A DNA stretch of 32,703 bases from Acidobacteriota bacterium (GTDB lineage Bacteria > Acidobacteriota > Blastocatellia > Pyrinomonadales > Pyrinomonadaceae): the NCBI GenBank assembly GCA_021323895.1, contig JAJPKD010000271.1:1-32703 (forward strand), read 5' to 3'. Within the stretch, counting starts at the first letter, position 1; each line of letters opens with the position of its first letter. This document shows positions 1-6,912 of this stretch, piece after piece. The position numbers were made by a program, and so were the translations under genes. The notes beneath the pieces are model-generated. The model did no database searches. It was given only the letters and a program-made list of their open reading frames with translations, and was not told where the DNA came from.

Positions 1-308
1 GAATCGTAACTGACATACACAGCCAGCAGCAGGAAACACACTCCGACTAACCGGACACTGATGGCCTCGACTCGTTCGCGCCGAGCTTCGTCAACATCTG
101 CATGCAGCCGCCAAACGAGAATTGCGCCAGAGGTGACTTCGATCAGACTATCGAATCCGAATCCAACCAGCGCGATGCTGCCAGCAATGAGCCCGGCACC
201 GATGGCAATCAGCCCTTCAAGACTGTTGTAGCCAATCGTGAAGTATTCGATGTAACGACCTCGCCTCACCAACGCGGCTCGATTAGCTGTGATTGCTGCC
301 TGACTCAT
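1..308 (-). CDS. Cation transporter, CDF-like (partial, N-terminal part)
   Basis: The frame is open from an ATG at 308 to the window edge, giving 102 codons; the C-terminus lies outside. It begins MSQAAITANRAALVRRGRYI and has a first membrane segment followed by GFGFDSLIEVTSG. That motif matches the Asp-containing metal site at TM2 of cation diffusion facilitator relatives, which usually have four to six membrane helices and export divalent metals by proton antiport. It starts 9 nt after the full-frame stop (318) of the preceding CDF gene, so the two are probably co-transcribed. The substrate cannot be read from this fragment. The family call is fairly secure; the subfamily is inferred. Confidence 0.75.
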   Translation of the reverse strand, partial: MSQAAITANRAALVRRGRYIEYFTIGYNSLEGLIAIGAGLIAGSIALVGFGFDSLIEVTSGAILVWRLHADVDEARRERVEAISVRLVGVCFLLLAVYVSYD

Positions 309-317
309 TTCAATTCT

Positions 318-455
318 TCAGTGCGTGTGTTCGTGCGACTCGTGCTGCTTAGCAATTTTCATGATGCAATACATATCATTCGGCTCACAGCCTTCGACTT
401 CAATTTGGATTGTCGTGTGCGTTATTTCATAACGCTCATTGAGCTGCCTGGCGAC
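318..455 (-). pseudogene. Orphaned C-terminal segment of the CDF gene at 456-1256
   Basis: The 45 codons between the premature TAA and the next in-frame TGA stay in the same frame as the upstream CDF gene. They encode VARQLNERYEITHTTIQIEV and then a Cys/His-containing end (HESHEHTH). This is the typical last strand and helix of the CDF cytoplasmic domain. TAA is not a selenocysteine codon, so the simplest readings are a recent nonsense mutation or a one-base sequence error. Confidence 0.7.
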
Positions 456-1256
456 TTAGCGCAGCACGTTTTCGCCACTCCTGACACTTTGCTCTTCCAC
501 CGCGATGTGACAGCTACAGGCAATCATCCCCGAACCCACAGTCCAGACGTGCAAATCGTGCACGGCCAACACCCCTTCAATGTCGTTGATTGTCGTCTCC
601 ACGATCGAAATGTCCAAGCCTTTCGGTGTGGCTTCCAATAGAACGTTGACTGATTCCTTGAGCACATCCCAGGAACTCCACAGAATCAACAGGCCGATGA
701 GCACGGAAACGATTGGGTCGGCGATTGATGTATGCGTGAATGCAACGATGAAACCCGCTACCACGACACCGGCTGCTGAGATCGCATCACCCAACATGTG
801 CATGTAAGCGCTCCGGACATTGAGATCCTTCTTGGCGGCCTTTCGCAGCCAGAGACTGATTACCGTGTTGAGCAGAATCGCGATGAACGCAACGACAATC
901 ATCGGTGTGCTTTGCACCGGCTCCGGGTGACGAAAGCGCGAGATTGCCTCCCAGAAAATCAAAAACGCAATCAATACGAGCGAGAGTGCGTTAATCAGAG
1001 CAATAAGTATCCCCACACGATGATGACCGTAGGTTCGCTTGGCCGAAGATGGCCGTTGCCCAATCCACAAACCATACCAAGACAGGACGAGTGCGAGCGC
1101 GTCCGCGAAGTTGTGGCCCGCGTCGGACAGCAGAGCCAGAGAATTCGAAAAGTAGCCGGTCACTGCTTCGCCTGCCACGAATGCGACCGTTATGGCTACC
1201 GATAGCAGCAAAAGCCGCCCGGTCAGTGAACTCCCGTGATCGTGGCCGTGACCCAT
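456..1256 (-). CDS. CDF family cation efflux protein, CzcD-like, cut short by an in-frame TAA
   Basis: This is a 266-aa product with an N-terminal metal-binding His motif (MGHGHDHGSS), six predicted membrane helices and the paired CDF metal sites LLSDAGHNFADAL (TM2) and HMLGDAIS (TM5). It continues into the cytoplasmic ferredoxin-like domain with HDLHVWTVGSG. The family exports Zn, Co or Cd in exchange for protons. Translation stops at TAA (456-458), but the same frame then runs 45 more codons to a TGA at 318. Those codons encode the expected end of the domain, including THTTIQIEVEG, and a His-rich tail. The ancestral protein was therefore about 312 aa. Membrane sites are intact, so the shortened protein might still work, but dimerisation could suffer. 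An AGGAG lies before the ATG. Confidence 0.85.
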   Translation of the reverse strand: MGHGHDHGSSLTGRLLLLSVAITVAFVAGEAVTGYFSNSLALLSDAGHNFADALALVLSWYGLWIGQRPSSAKRTYGHHRVGILIALINALSLVLIAFLIFWEAISRFRHPEPVQSTPMIVVAFIAILLNTVISLWLRKAAKKDLNVRSAYMHMLGDAISAAGVVVAGFIVAFTHTSIADPIVSVLIGLLILWSSWDVLKESVNVLLEATPKGLDISIVETTINDIEGVLAVHDLHVWTVGSGMIACSCHIAVEEQSVRSGENVLR

Positions 1257-1306
1257 TTCCGTAAGCTCCTTCTAACTAACTCGATGCCTTTGCGATGTGT
1301 TGCCGG

Positions 1307-1771
1307 TTATTTTTTGCGAACTGCGGCGTATCCGCCGTGGCATCCGTTGAATAACCATCCCAGTGCCAGAACAATCTCTTTATGCTGCTTGTCAGGTTTG
1401 GTTTTGCCGAGACGCACTTCAACGGCAGTAGCAAACAAAGCCACACGATATGACGCGGGCGGCTTTGCAGCCAAAGCGTAGGCGCCCGGCGCTATATCGC
1501 TGAAGGCGAATTGACCATGGGCGTCCGTGCGAGTGGTCGCAATAACTTCATCTTCTCCAATGCGTCTCAGCTCAACCGTTGATCCCGCTAGTGGCTTTTC
1601 GATCTCCGTGTTTAGGTTTGCACTAACAACCTTGCCCCTTAACGACCTCGCAGTTAAGTGTTCCAATACACAGATGTCGGTGTCGTCTTGCTGTTGAGCG
1701 TCGACCGCCATTGTCCCGAGTGTCAACATAAGAACGGTGATGATGCCGCACTTAAATATTCGCATTTTCAT
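1307..1771 (-). CDS. Exported small protein with a CarboxypepD_reg-like (Ig-fold) domain
   Basis: The product is 154 aa. A signal peptide (MKMRIFKCGIITVLMLTLGT, cleavage near VDA-QQ) is followed by a beta-rich domain at about residues 44-125. This contains TRTDAHGQFAFSDIAPGAYA, the usual signature of carboxypeptidase-regulatory or SpaA-like folds. Such domains are structural and common in exported acidobacterial proteins; no catalytic residues are visible. The C-terminus (GWLFNGCHGGYAAVRKK) has one Cys and one His. It lies between the PCYC-type protein and the CDF gene in the same direction, so it probably belongs to the metal operon. Its role is unknown. Confidence 0.75.
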   Translation of the reverse strand: MKMRIFKCGIITVLMLTLGTMAVDAQQQDDTDICVLEHLTARSLRGKVVSANLNTEIEKPLAGSTVELRRIGEDEVIATTRTDAHGQFAFSDIAPGAYALAAKPPASYRVALFATAVEVRLGKTKPDKQHKEIVLALGWLFNGCHGGYAAVRKK

Positions 1772-1814
1772 TCTGAAGATCCCGTCCTAACGAAACGTGG
1801 TACGTGCAGCTCAC

Positions 1815-2303
1815 TCAGTCTGCGGCATATTTCTCGATGATCAGCTTGCGAATCTCGCTGGGCTTAAGGCCTTTCTGTTTTTCGAGTTGATAGGCCATCA
1901 GCACTTCGTCAACGCAGACGGCGCATCCGCTCGCATGCTCGTTCTCGTAACAGCTATGGAGACTCTTGTGGCCGTGGGCTTCGTCGCAATAGCAGTAACA
2001 CGGAAGTTGCGCGATGGTGTTGGGAATTTCGCGGACAGCTTTGTAAGCCGCAAATGTCTTGCCGGTAAACTTGTCGGGCGCCAGAGTAGGCGGCAGAGCT
2101 GAAGGCGGCGTTTCATTGAAGGCCGGCACGCGCTTCGCCGAGGCTTGAGGCGAGTGAACGTCCGAATTCGGACTCGCTGCCGACGAAGCCTTGCTGATTG
2201 ATTGCGTCGAGTTAATGTTTGACGATTGTCCCGGCTTCAACCAGAAGACCGCGCCCACAGCAATCATAGCGAGACCGAGAATGACAAGTATTTTTGTTTT
2301 CAT
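1815..2303 (-). CDS. PCYC-motif Cys-rich exported protein, probable metal binder
   Basis: The product is 162 aa. It starts with a hydrophobic anchor or signal (MKTKILVILGLAMIAVGAVF), continues with a low-complexity Ser/Pro/Ala linker, then a conserved C-terminal domain. That domain contains QLPCYCYCDEAHGHKSLHSC and later HASGCAVCVDE, giving six cysteines and several histidines. It resembles the PCYCGC-motif (lipo)protein family, which I take to be extracytoplasmic metal-binding proteins. No lipobox Cys is visible, so it is probably held by an uncleaved anchor. A GGAG lies before the ATG. The neighbouring ZIP and CDF genes support a metal-trafficking role. No enzymatic activity is suggested. 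Confidence 0.75.
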   Translation of the reverse strand: MKTKILVILGLAMIAVGAVFWLKPGQSSNINSTQSISKASSAASPNSDVHSPQASAKRVPAFNETPPSALPPTLAPDKFTGKTFAAYKAVREIPNTIAQLPCYCYCDEAHGHKSLHSCYENEHASGCAVCVDEVLMAYQLEKQKGLKPSEIRKLIIEKYAAD

Positions 2304-2327
2304 ATTGGAATCTCCGTTTAGCGTGAG

Positions 2328-4094
2328 CTACGCGCCCAAGCCTTGTTTGACATGCGTGATTAGCCTCTCGACTTCCGTTGCCGGAATGGGATTGTTTACA
2401 TCGCGCGGATCGAGCGTCGCGAAAACCCTAAGCAGTAATTCATCGTATGCTCCGCGGGCGTCGCCAGTTGCTTTGGCAGCCAACGGAGCCATCAGATCGT
2501 TCGCCGCCTGTAGAAAACCGCGCGCGTCCTGATATTCAATGAAGTTGTCTTTCCCCGGCACGCCCGGCTCTATGATCGTGATGTGCCCACCTTCCGTCGC
2601 TGTAGCATACTCGCCGTTGGCAGTATCCAGAACAAATCGGATTACCCGCGCCCGAAATGCTGGCGTGTCGTAAGCAGCGCCGGCAACTGCCCGACGCGCT
2701 TGTTCCGTCACCGTCAGTGCGGCTTGGTATTTCTGATCGACTGCTTTGGGATCTGCTTTGCTGTCAGGCGCGATGCTCACATAAGCAGTCAAAGCGTTGT
2801 TCAGCTGATCAAATACACCGCGGGCTCGCAGTAGTTTTTGCAGAGCCAGAGCCTCGGGATCACTGCCCATTAAGAGTTCGTGCTGTGGATGCCCGGCATG
2901 TTTGCCCGCGCGCTTGAGGTCGAGTGCCGGGTCAGGACCTTTGCCACTCGCGCCGCGATCGTGAAGTTCTTTTGACGCGCGAACGTGGCCTTCCAAGACA
3001 GTGAGCGCGCCCACGGCATTCACTTCATCGGTCAACGGCTCACGCATGCCGCCGGGCTGAACGTTAATGGTCGCTGTTCCGCTCTGTCCGCGCTCATCAA
3101 TCAGACGGTATTGCCCTTCAGCGCCGGTGACTACCACTACTACTTTGCCGCCCGCCGAAACCACCACTTCGCCGGTGTAAAGTCCATTCCCTTCGAAAAC
3201 CAGCGGGAAGCTGCCACCGTTCTCAATGCTGAACGATGCTCCGCGCGCGATCGCGATTGAGGAAGGCTCAACTTGCCTATTTGCGAACCGCAGGACCGCG
3301 CTCGGTTTCGAAGTAGCCGCATTCATGGTCGCGCGCGACTGCGCCACTTCCGCTACTAACTCAGTGCCAAATCCGATGAACAGTCCAATAGCGACCGCCG
3401 TCATGGCACCGACGACACCCAAGGTCTGGAAGCGAATCCGGAACAGCTCACGCGCAACGTAGATGAGAGAACCAACAGCCAGAGACAGAAACAGCAACTC
3501 GATTGAACGATTGACCCACACGCCGCCGATGAATGCGCCCAGCGCGGTTGGTCCGCCGCCAATGAGTCCCAACCAGAGCAGCCTTCCCCAACTCACCTCA
3601 TGACCCGCTAATGGCCCCGCGATCCCGAATCCTTCAGTCGCATTGTGCAACGCAAAGCCAATCACGAGAACCGTTCCGAGACTGACTGCCCCGCCCGCAA
3701 ACGATTGTCCAATTGCTAGACCTTCAGCAAAGTTGTGAAGGCCGATGCCTATCGCGATCATCGTGGCGATTTCTAGAGCCTCGGCTCCGGTCGCAAGCCG
3801 CCGCGCCCGATGAGCTTCAAGCCAAGCCAATCCGACTAAGCCCGCCAGAATGCCGGCAACGAAGATCAGACTCTGATACAGCGCGCCGCTAAATGAGCCG
3901 CCTTTAGCGGTCACTTCGACCGACTCCATGGCTTGATAGCCGACTTCGATAATGAGAAAGAGCAGAACTCCTGCCGCCGTCATCGTCAACAGTCCGCGCA
4001 GCCGTTCGGATGCGCGACGCCAACGGGCCACCGGCAGTCCCAGAAAAATCGTGATGCCGGCGATAGCTCCCAGCAGAATATTTGTGCGAATCAA
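2328..4094 (-). CDS. ZIP family metal transporter with a large C-terminal extension
   Basis: The product is 588 aa, about twice the usual ZIP length. Residues 1-250 form the ZIP membrane domain with the two signature metal-site helices HNFAEGLAIG (about 120-129) and HNATEGFGIA (about 150-159). ZIP proteins move Zn2+, Fe2+ or similar ions into the cytoplasm, although direction can vary. Residues about 270-360 look beta-rich and resemble a cupredoxin-like fold without obvious Cu ligands. Residues about 380-588 are helical and soluble. This tail is probably periplasmic or extracellular and may bind or sense metal, which is inference. It starts with an ATG at 4094 and lies 26 nt after the small ORF at 4121-4339. 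Confidence 0.85.
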   Translation of the reverse strand: MIRTNILLGAIAGITIFLGLPVARWRRASERLRGLLTMTAAGVLLFLIIEVGYQAMESVEVTAKGGSFSGALYQSLIFVAGILAGLVGLAWLEAHRARRLATGAEALEIATMIAIGIGLHNFAEGLAIGQSFAGGAVSLGTVLVIGFALHNATEGFGIAGPLAGHEVSWGRLLWLGLIGGGPTALGAFIGGVWVNRSIELLFLSLAVGSLIYVARELFRIRFQTLGVVGAMTAVAIGLFIGFGTELVAEVAQSRATMNAATSKPSAVLRFANRQVEPSSIAIARGASFSIENGGSFPLVFEGNGLYTGEVVVSAGGKVVVVVTGAEGQYRLIDERGQSGTATINVQPGGMREPLTDEVNAVGALTVLEGHVRASKELHDRGASGKGPDPALDLKRAGKHAGHPQHELLMGSDPEALALQKLLRARGVFDQLNNALTAYVSIAPDSKADPKAVDQKYQAALTVTEQARRAVAGAAYDTPAFRARVIRFVLDTANGEYATATEGGHITIIEPGVPGKDNFIEYQDARGFLQAANDLMAPLAAKATGDARGAYDELLLRVFATLDPRDVNNPIPATEVERLITHVKQGLGA

Positions 4095-4120
4095 AATGAC
4101 TTACCTCGTATTACTTAATC

Positions 4121-4339
4121 TTAGCGTCCTCGCCCGCGTCGGTTCATCGACGACAGTTGGCGTCGTCGTTGACGGTTAATGCCAGCCACTTTGGCGACCT
4201 TGCGCTTCCCGCGTCTGCCTCTATCGGACCATAGCTTTGCGATCAAATAAATTGCAGCCATCAGGACTGCGACCAGCAGCAATTTCAGTCCCTTGTGAAA
4301 GAGAAGGTTGTGCAGGACATTGGATGAATGCTGAAACAT
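4121..4339 (-). CDS. Small basic membrane protein, unknown function
   Basis: The product is 72 aa with one clear membrane helix (LKLLLVAVLMAAIYLIAKLW). A strongly basic C-terminus follows (RGRRGKRKVAKVAG, then QRRRQLSSMNRRGRGR). An AGGA lies 6 nt before the ATG. It sits between the ZIP gene and another small membrane gene with short spacing in the same direction, so co-transcription is likely. I do not recognise the family; the Arg-rich tail would face the cytoplasm under the positive-inside rule. Confidence 0.6.
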   Translation of the reverse strand: MFQHSSNVLHNLLFHKGLKLLLVAVLMAAIYLIAKLWSDRGRRGKRKVAKVAGINRQRRRQLSSMNRRGRGR

Positions 4340-4352
4340 TTCTTTTCCTAGG

Positions 4353-4604
4353 TTACGGAATCGCGAGGCGTCGTGCTGAATAAAAGAGAAATAGTGAGAT
4401 GATGAGAGACACGACTCCGGTCATTCGCAAATAAATGATGTACCGAGGCGACTCCACGAACAGGCCATAAATCTTCAGCGCCACTCGTTTGCGCAGCCGT
4501 TCACTGATCCACCACTTTTGGATTCTGTGCGGCCACACCAAGGCAACGAGTGCATATGCAAGTGTGATAAAAGCGGCCACGATAGTCATGATCAATTGGG
4601 CCAT
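4353..4604 (-). CDS. Small two-helix membrane protein, unknown function
   Basis: The product is 83 aa with a hydrophobic N-terminus (IMTIVAAFITLAYALVALVW), a basic central loop (RIQKWWISERLRKRVALKIY) and a second membrane helix near the C-terminus (MTGVVSLIISLFLFYSA). The stop is 13 nt before the next small gene. No metal-binding residues are evident. It may be an accessory subunit of a neighbouring transporter, which is inference from position only. Confidence 0.6.
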   Translation of the reverse strand: MAQLIMTIVAAFITLAYALVALVWPHRIQKWWISERLRKRVALKIYGLFVESPRYIIYLRMTGVVSLIISLFLFYSARRLAIP

Positions 4605-4632
4605 AGCGTCTCAGTCTGCGCGCCACATCTCT

Positions 4633-5301
4633 TTATTCTTTAGCGCCTGCTTTCTTGAGCATTTCGATCACGTCTGTATGATTGCGCTCCACGGCGTGCA
4701 TCAGTGGCGTTTCTCCGCGTTCGTCTTTTGCGTTAACGTCAGCGCCCGCCCCCAGCAGAAGTCCCACCACGTCCGGAAATCCACGTAGCGCGGCAATCAT
4801 TAGCGGCGTCTCTCCGATATTGGATTTGAGATTTACATCCGCTTTGTAGGCAATCAGCAATTGAGTGGCCGACGTATTGCCCGTTAATGCCGTCAAATGT
4901 AAAGCAGACGAACCGTTACTGGTCCGCGTGTTCGGATCGGCCCCTCCCTTGAGCAAGGCTTCCGCAACCCCGTCAGCATTCGCGCGAATCGAATTCATCA
5001 ACACCGTGTCTCCGCTTTCACTCCTGGTATTGGGACTCATGCCAGCGGCGAGAAATAATTTGACCGTGTTGACCTCACCGTGCTTGGCGCTCTCAAGAAA
5101 AGCAGCTTCAGTAAAGGGCGTTCCTTTTTGCTCCAGCTCCCTGCGGGCGGCGTCCCGAGATTTGCCGCAGCGAGCCACGAATAGCAGCGGACCCACAATG
5201 AGCAAACCCAAACCGAGGATCAAGAGAATTCGCTTGAGACGCGCGCGAACTTTGGGCGCCGACCCGGCACTACCTTCGACTCTTCTGGCGACTGAATTCA
5301 T
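4633..5301 (-). CDS. Membrane-anchored ankyrin-repeat protein
   Basis: The product is about 222 aa. A basic N-terminus and one membrane helix (ILLILGLGLLIVGPLLFVA) are followed by about five ankyrin repeats. These include GDTVLMNSIRANADGVAEAL, GGADPNTRTSNGSSALHLTA, IGETPLMIAALRGFPDVVGL and DERGETPLMHAVERNHTDVI. Ankyrin repeats bind proteins, and the anchor should put them in the periplasm. I chose the ATG at 5301, which gives an 11-nt gap after the CDF stop. A GTG at 5340 would add 13 residues and overlap the CDF gene by 28 nt. Neither start has a strong Shine-Dalgarno. Its partner is unknown. Confidence 0.8.
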   Translation of the reverse strand: MNSVARRVEGSAGSAPKVRARLKRILLILGLGLLIVGPLLFVARCGKSRDAARRELEQKGTPFTEAAFLESAKHGEVNTVKLFLAAGMSPNTRSESGDTVLMNSIRANADGVAEALLKGGADPNTRTSNGSSALHLTALTGNTSATQLLIAYKADVNLKSNIGETPLMIAALRGFPDVVGLLLGAGADVNAKDERGETPLMHAVERNHTDVIEMLKKAGAKE

Positions 5302-5312
5302 CCTCGGCTCAA

Positions 5313-6203
5313 TCACAAATGTACTTCGTTCGTCGCGCACATTTGATTTTCGAGTTGCACCGTAATGTGATTAATCTTGAACTTCGAAAAGACCAGTGTG
5401 CGCACTGCCTGCAAAACTTGGTCGTGCTGCTTATCGTCGACCAAAACCGCATGTGTGCTCATCGCATTGATCCCGGACGTCAGCGTCCAGACATGCAAGT
5501 CGTGAACGTCTACCACTCCCGGTAGTTGGCGGATCGATTCGCGCAACGCCGTCAGATTCACATCCGAAGGCGTACCCTCCAGCAAGACACCCAGGGCCTC
5601 TCTAAGCAGCAGCCAGGTTCGTGGCAAAATGAAGAGTCCAATGCCTGCCGAGATCAACGGGTCGGCGTAGTACCAGCCCGTTGTGAGCATGATGACGCTG
5701 GCGAAGATCACACCAATCGAAGTCAACATGTCCGAAAGCACCTCGAAGTAGGCACCCTCCATGTTCAGACTCTCGCGCGAACCGGTGCGCAGAATGTACA
5801 TGCCGATGATATTGACGACGAGACCGACGACAGCCACACCCAACATCAAACCGCTTTCCACTTCGGGCGGTTTCATGAATCGCCGATATGCTTCGTAAAG
5901 GATGTAGAGCGAGATGCCGATCAGGACGATGGCATTCGTAAGCGCAGCCAGAATTTCGACGCGGTAGTAGCCGTAGGTCCTTTCGGGTGAGGCCGGACGT
6001 TCCGCAAACCAGATCGCCATCAGCGCCAAACCGACGCCACCAACGTCGGTTAGCATATGACCGGCATCAGCGAGCAGCGCCAGGCTGCCGGTGATTAGAC
6101 CGCCGATCACTTCCACTACCAGATAGGTGATCGTCAATCCGAAGACGAGGGCCAGACGGCGTTTGTTACGACCGGCTGCACTCTGTGTGTGTGCGTGTCC
6201 CAT
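5313..6203 (-). CDS. czcD: CDF family Zn/Co/Cd efflux protein, CzcD-like
   Basis: The product is 296 aa, full length for the CzcD subfamily. It starts MGHAHTQSAAGRNKRR and has six membrane helices. The metal-site motifs are LLADAGHMLTDVG (TM2) and EVLSDMLTSIG (TM5). The cytoplasmic domain has VVDVHDLHVWTLTSG and ends INHITVQLENQ. It exports divalent cations from the cytoplasm using the proton gradient. A TGA stop lies in frame 9 nt upstream of the ATG, fixing the start at 6203. It lies downstream of the rhodanese and P-type ATPase genes, consistent with a shared efflux operon. The family is certain; the exact metal is not. Confidence 0.9.
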   Translation of the reverse strand: MGHAHTQSAAGRNKRRLALVFGLTITYLVVEVIGGLITGSLALLADAGHMLTDVGGVGLALMAIWFAERPASPERTYGYYRVEILAALTNAIVLIGISLYILYEAYRRFMKPPEVESGLMLGVAVVGLVVNIIGMYILRTGSRESLNMEGAYFEVLSDMLTSIGVIFASVIMLTTGWYYADPLISAGIGLFILPRTWLLLREALGVLLEGTPSDVNLTALRESIRQLPGVVDVHDLHVWTLTSGINAMSTHAVLVDDKQHDQVLQAVRTLVFSKFKINHITVQLENQMCATNEVHL

Positions 6204-6407
6204 TGGGTAAGAGTCAGTGACGACCGCGATGACCGTGGCCTACGCCGTGGCCGGATGATGAACGGTTTTGGATTGCGGCCTCCGATGCCAATGCGCAGAC
6301 CGCCGAAAGTCGAACGGCCAAACGGCGAATAGAATCCACGAGAAAGACCGACACATCGCGAATATCTCATTCTGCGCAAGTCTGTTACTTCAATTTCCGA
6401 GAGGGTT

Positions 6408-6872
6408 CTATCGCTCAATCGGCAGGGCAGCCGCTTCCCAGGCTCGATAGCCACCCAGCAGCGCCGCTGCATTCGTGACTCCTTGCCGTTTCAACTGAAG
6501 TACCGCACGGGCACTTGTCTCTTCGGCCGGTCAAGAACAGTAGGTAATGATTTTCTTTCCCTTCGGCAGTGAAGATCCGCGCACCGCAATCTCGGCTTCG
6601 GGCAGCGAAAGTGCTCTGGCTATGTGGCCTGCCTGGAACGCGCTGGCTTGGCGCACGTCAACGAATACGGCCTCGCCTTTTTCGACCGCCGCCCTTGCTT
6701 CTGGAATAGATACGCGCTCGACTGTCCTTTGCGCCGCATGGTCATCCTCGCCAATGGGCGCAGTTGGCGGCGTTTGTGTCCGCGATACATTGCTGGGACT
6801 GCTGGTGTTCTGTGAGATGCAGCCACTTAAGAGGACTAAAGCCGCCATCACCATCAACACTAAGACTCGCAT
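6408..6872 (-). CDS. Rhodanese-like lipoprotein with in-frame TGA (candidate selenoprotein, CxU)
   Basis: The full reading is 154 aa if TGA at 6531-6533 is selenocysteine; ordinary calling stops at 113 aa. A lipoprotein signal (MRVLVLMVMAALVLLSGC) is followed by a rhodanese domain with VFVDVRQASAFQAGHIARAL. The active-site loop reads ITYCS-U-PAEETSARAVL, and the frame continues through LQLKRQGVTNAAALLGGYRA to a TAG at 6408. Everything after the TGA is a normal rhodanese C-terminus, so the frame is conserved. The related YCxCPxE loop has Cys where TGA stands, three residues into the loop after the catalytic Cys112. A stem-loop lies 15-33 nt downstream. Rhodaneses move sulfane sulfur; here the site is extracytoplasmic. 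A good SD (AAGGAG) precedes the ATG. The alternative is a nonsense mutation. Confidence 0.7.
6498..6516 (-). promoter_or_regulatory. Candidate bacterial SECIS hairpin in the rhodanese gene
   Basis: Reading the mRNA (minus) strand, the sequence AAGTGCC-CGTGC-GGTACTT forms a 7-bp stem (one G-U) with a 5-nt loop. The loop starts 21 nt after the TGA at 6531-6533 and has G at position 2 followed by T. This fits the general bSECIS rule of a small loop 16-37 nt after TGA with an early G. It is the least E. coli-like of the four hairpins. Confidence 0.5.
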
Positions 6873-6912
6873 TTGAAACTCTCTCCTTTCATTTAAAAAC
6901 GTTCGAACTTCA

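Noticed and set aside
456-458. TAA in the CDF gene as a recoded codon
   Set aside because: TAA has no known selenocysteine or pyrrolysine decoding, and no Cys is expected there. Treated as nonsense or error.
1815-1817. TGA end of the PCYC gene as Sec
   Set aside because: Reading on gives no family-like sequence, and the protein is already of natural length.
6204-6407. Short Gly/His-rich ORF between the rhodanese and CzcD genes
   Set aside because: One frame ends GHGVGHGHRGRH, but other frames are equally open and there is no clear start, so coding is not supported.
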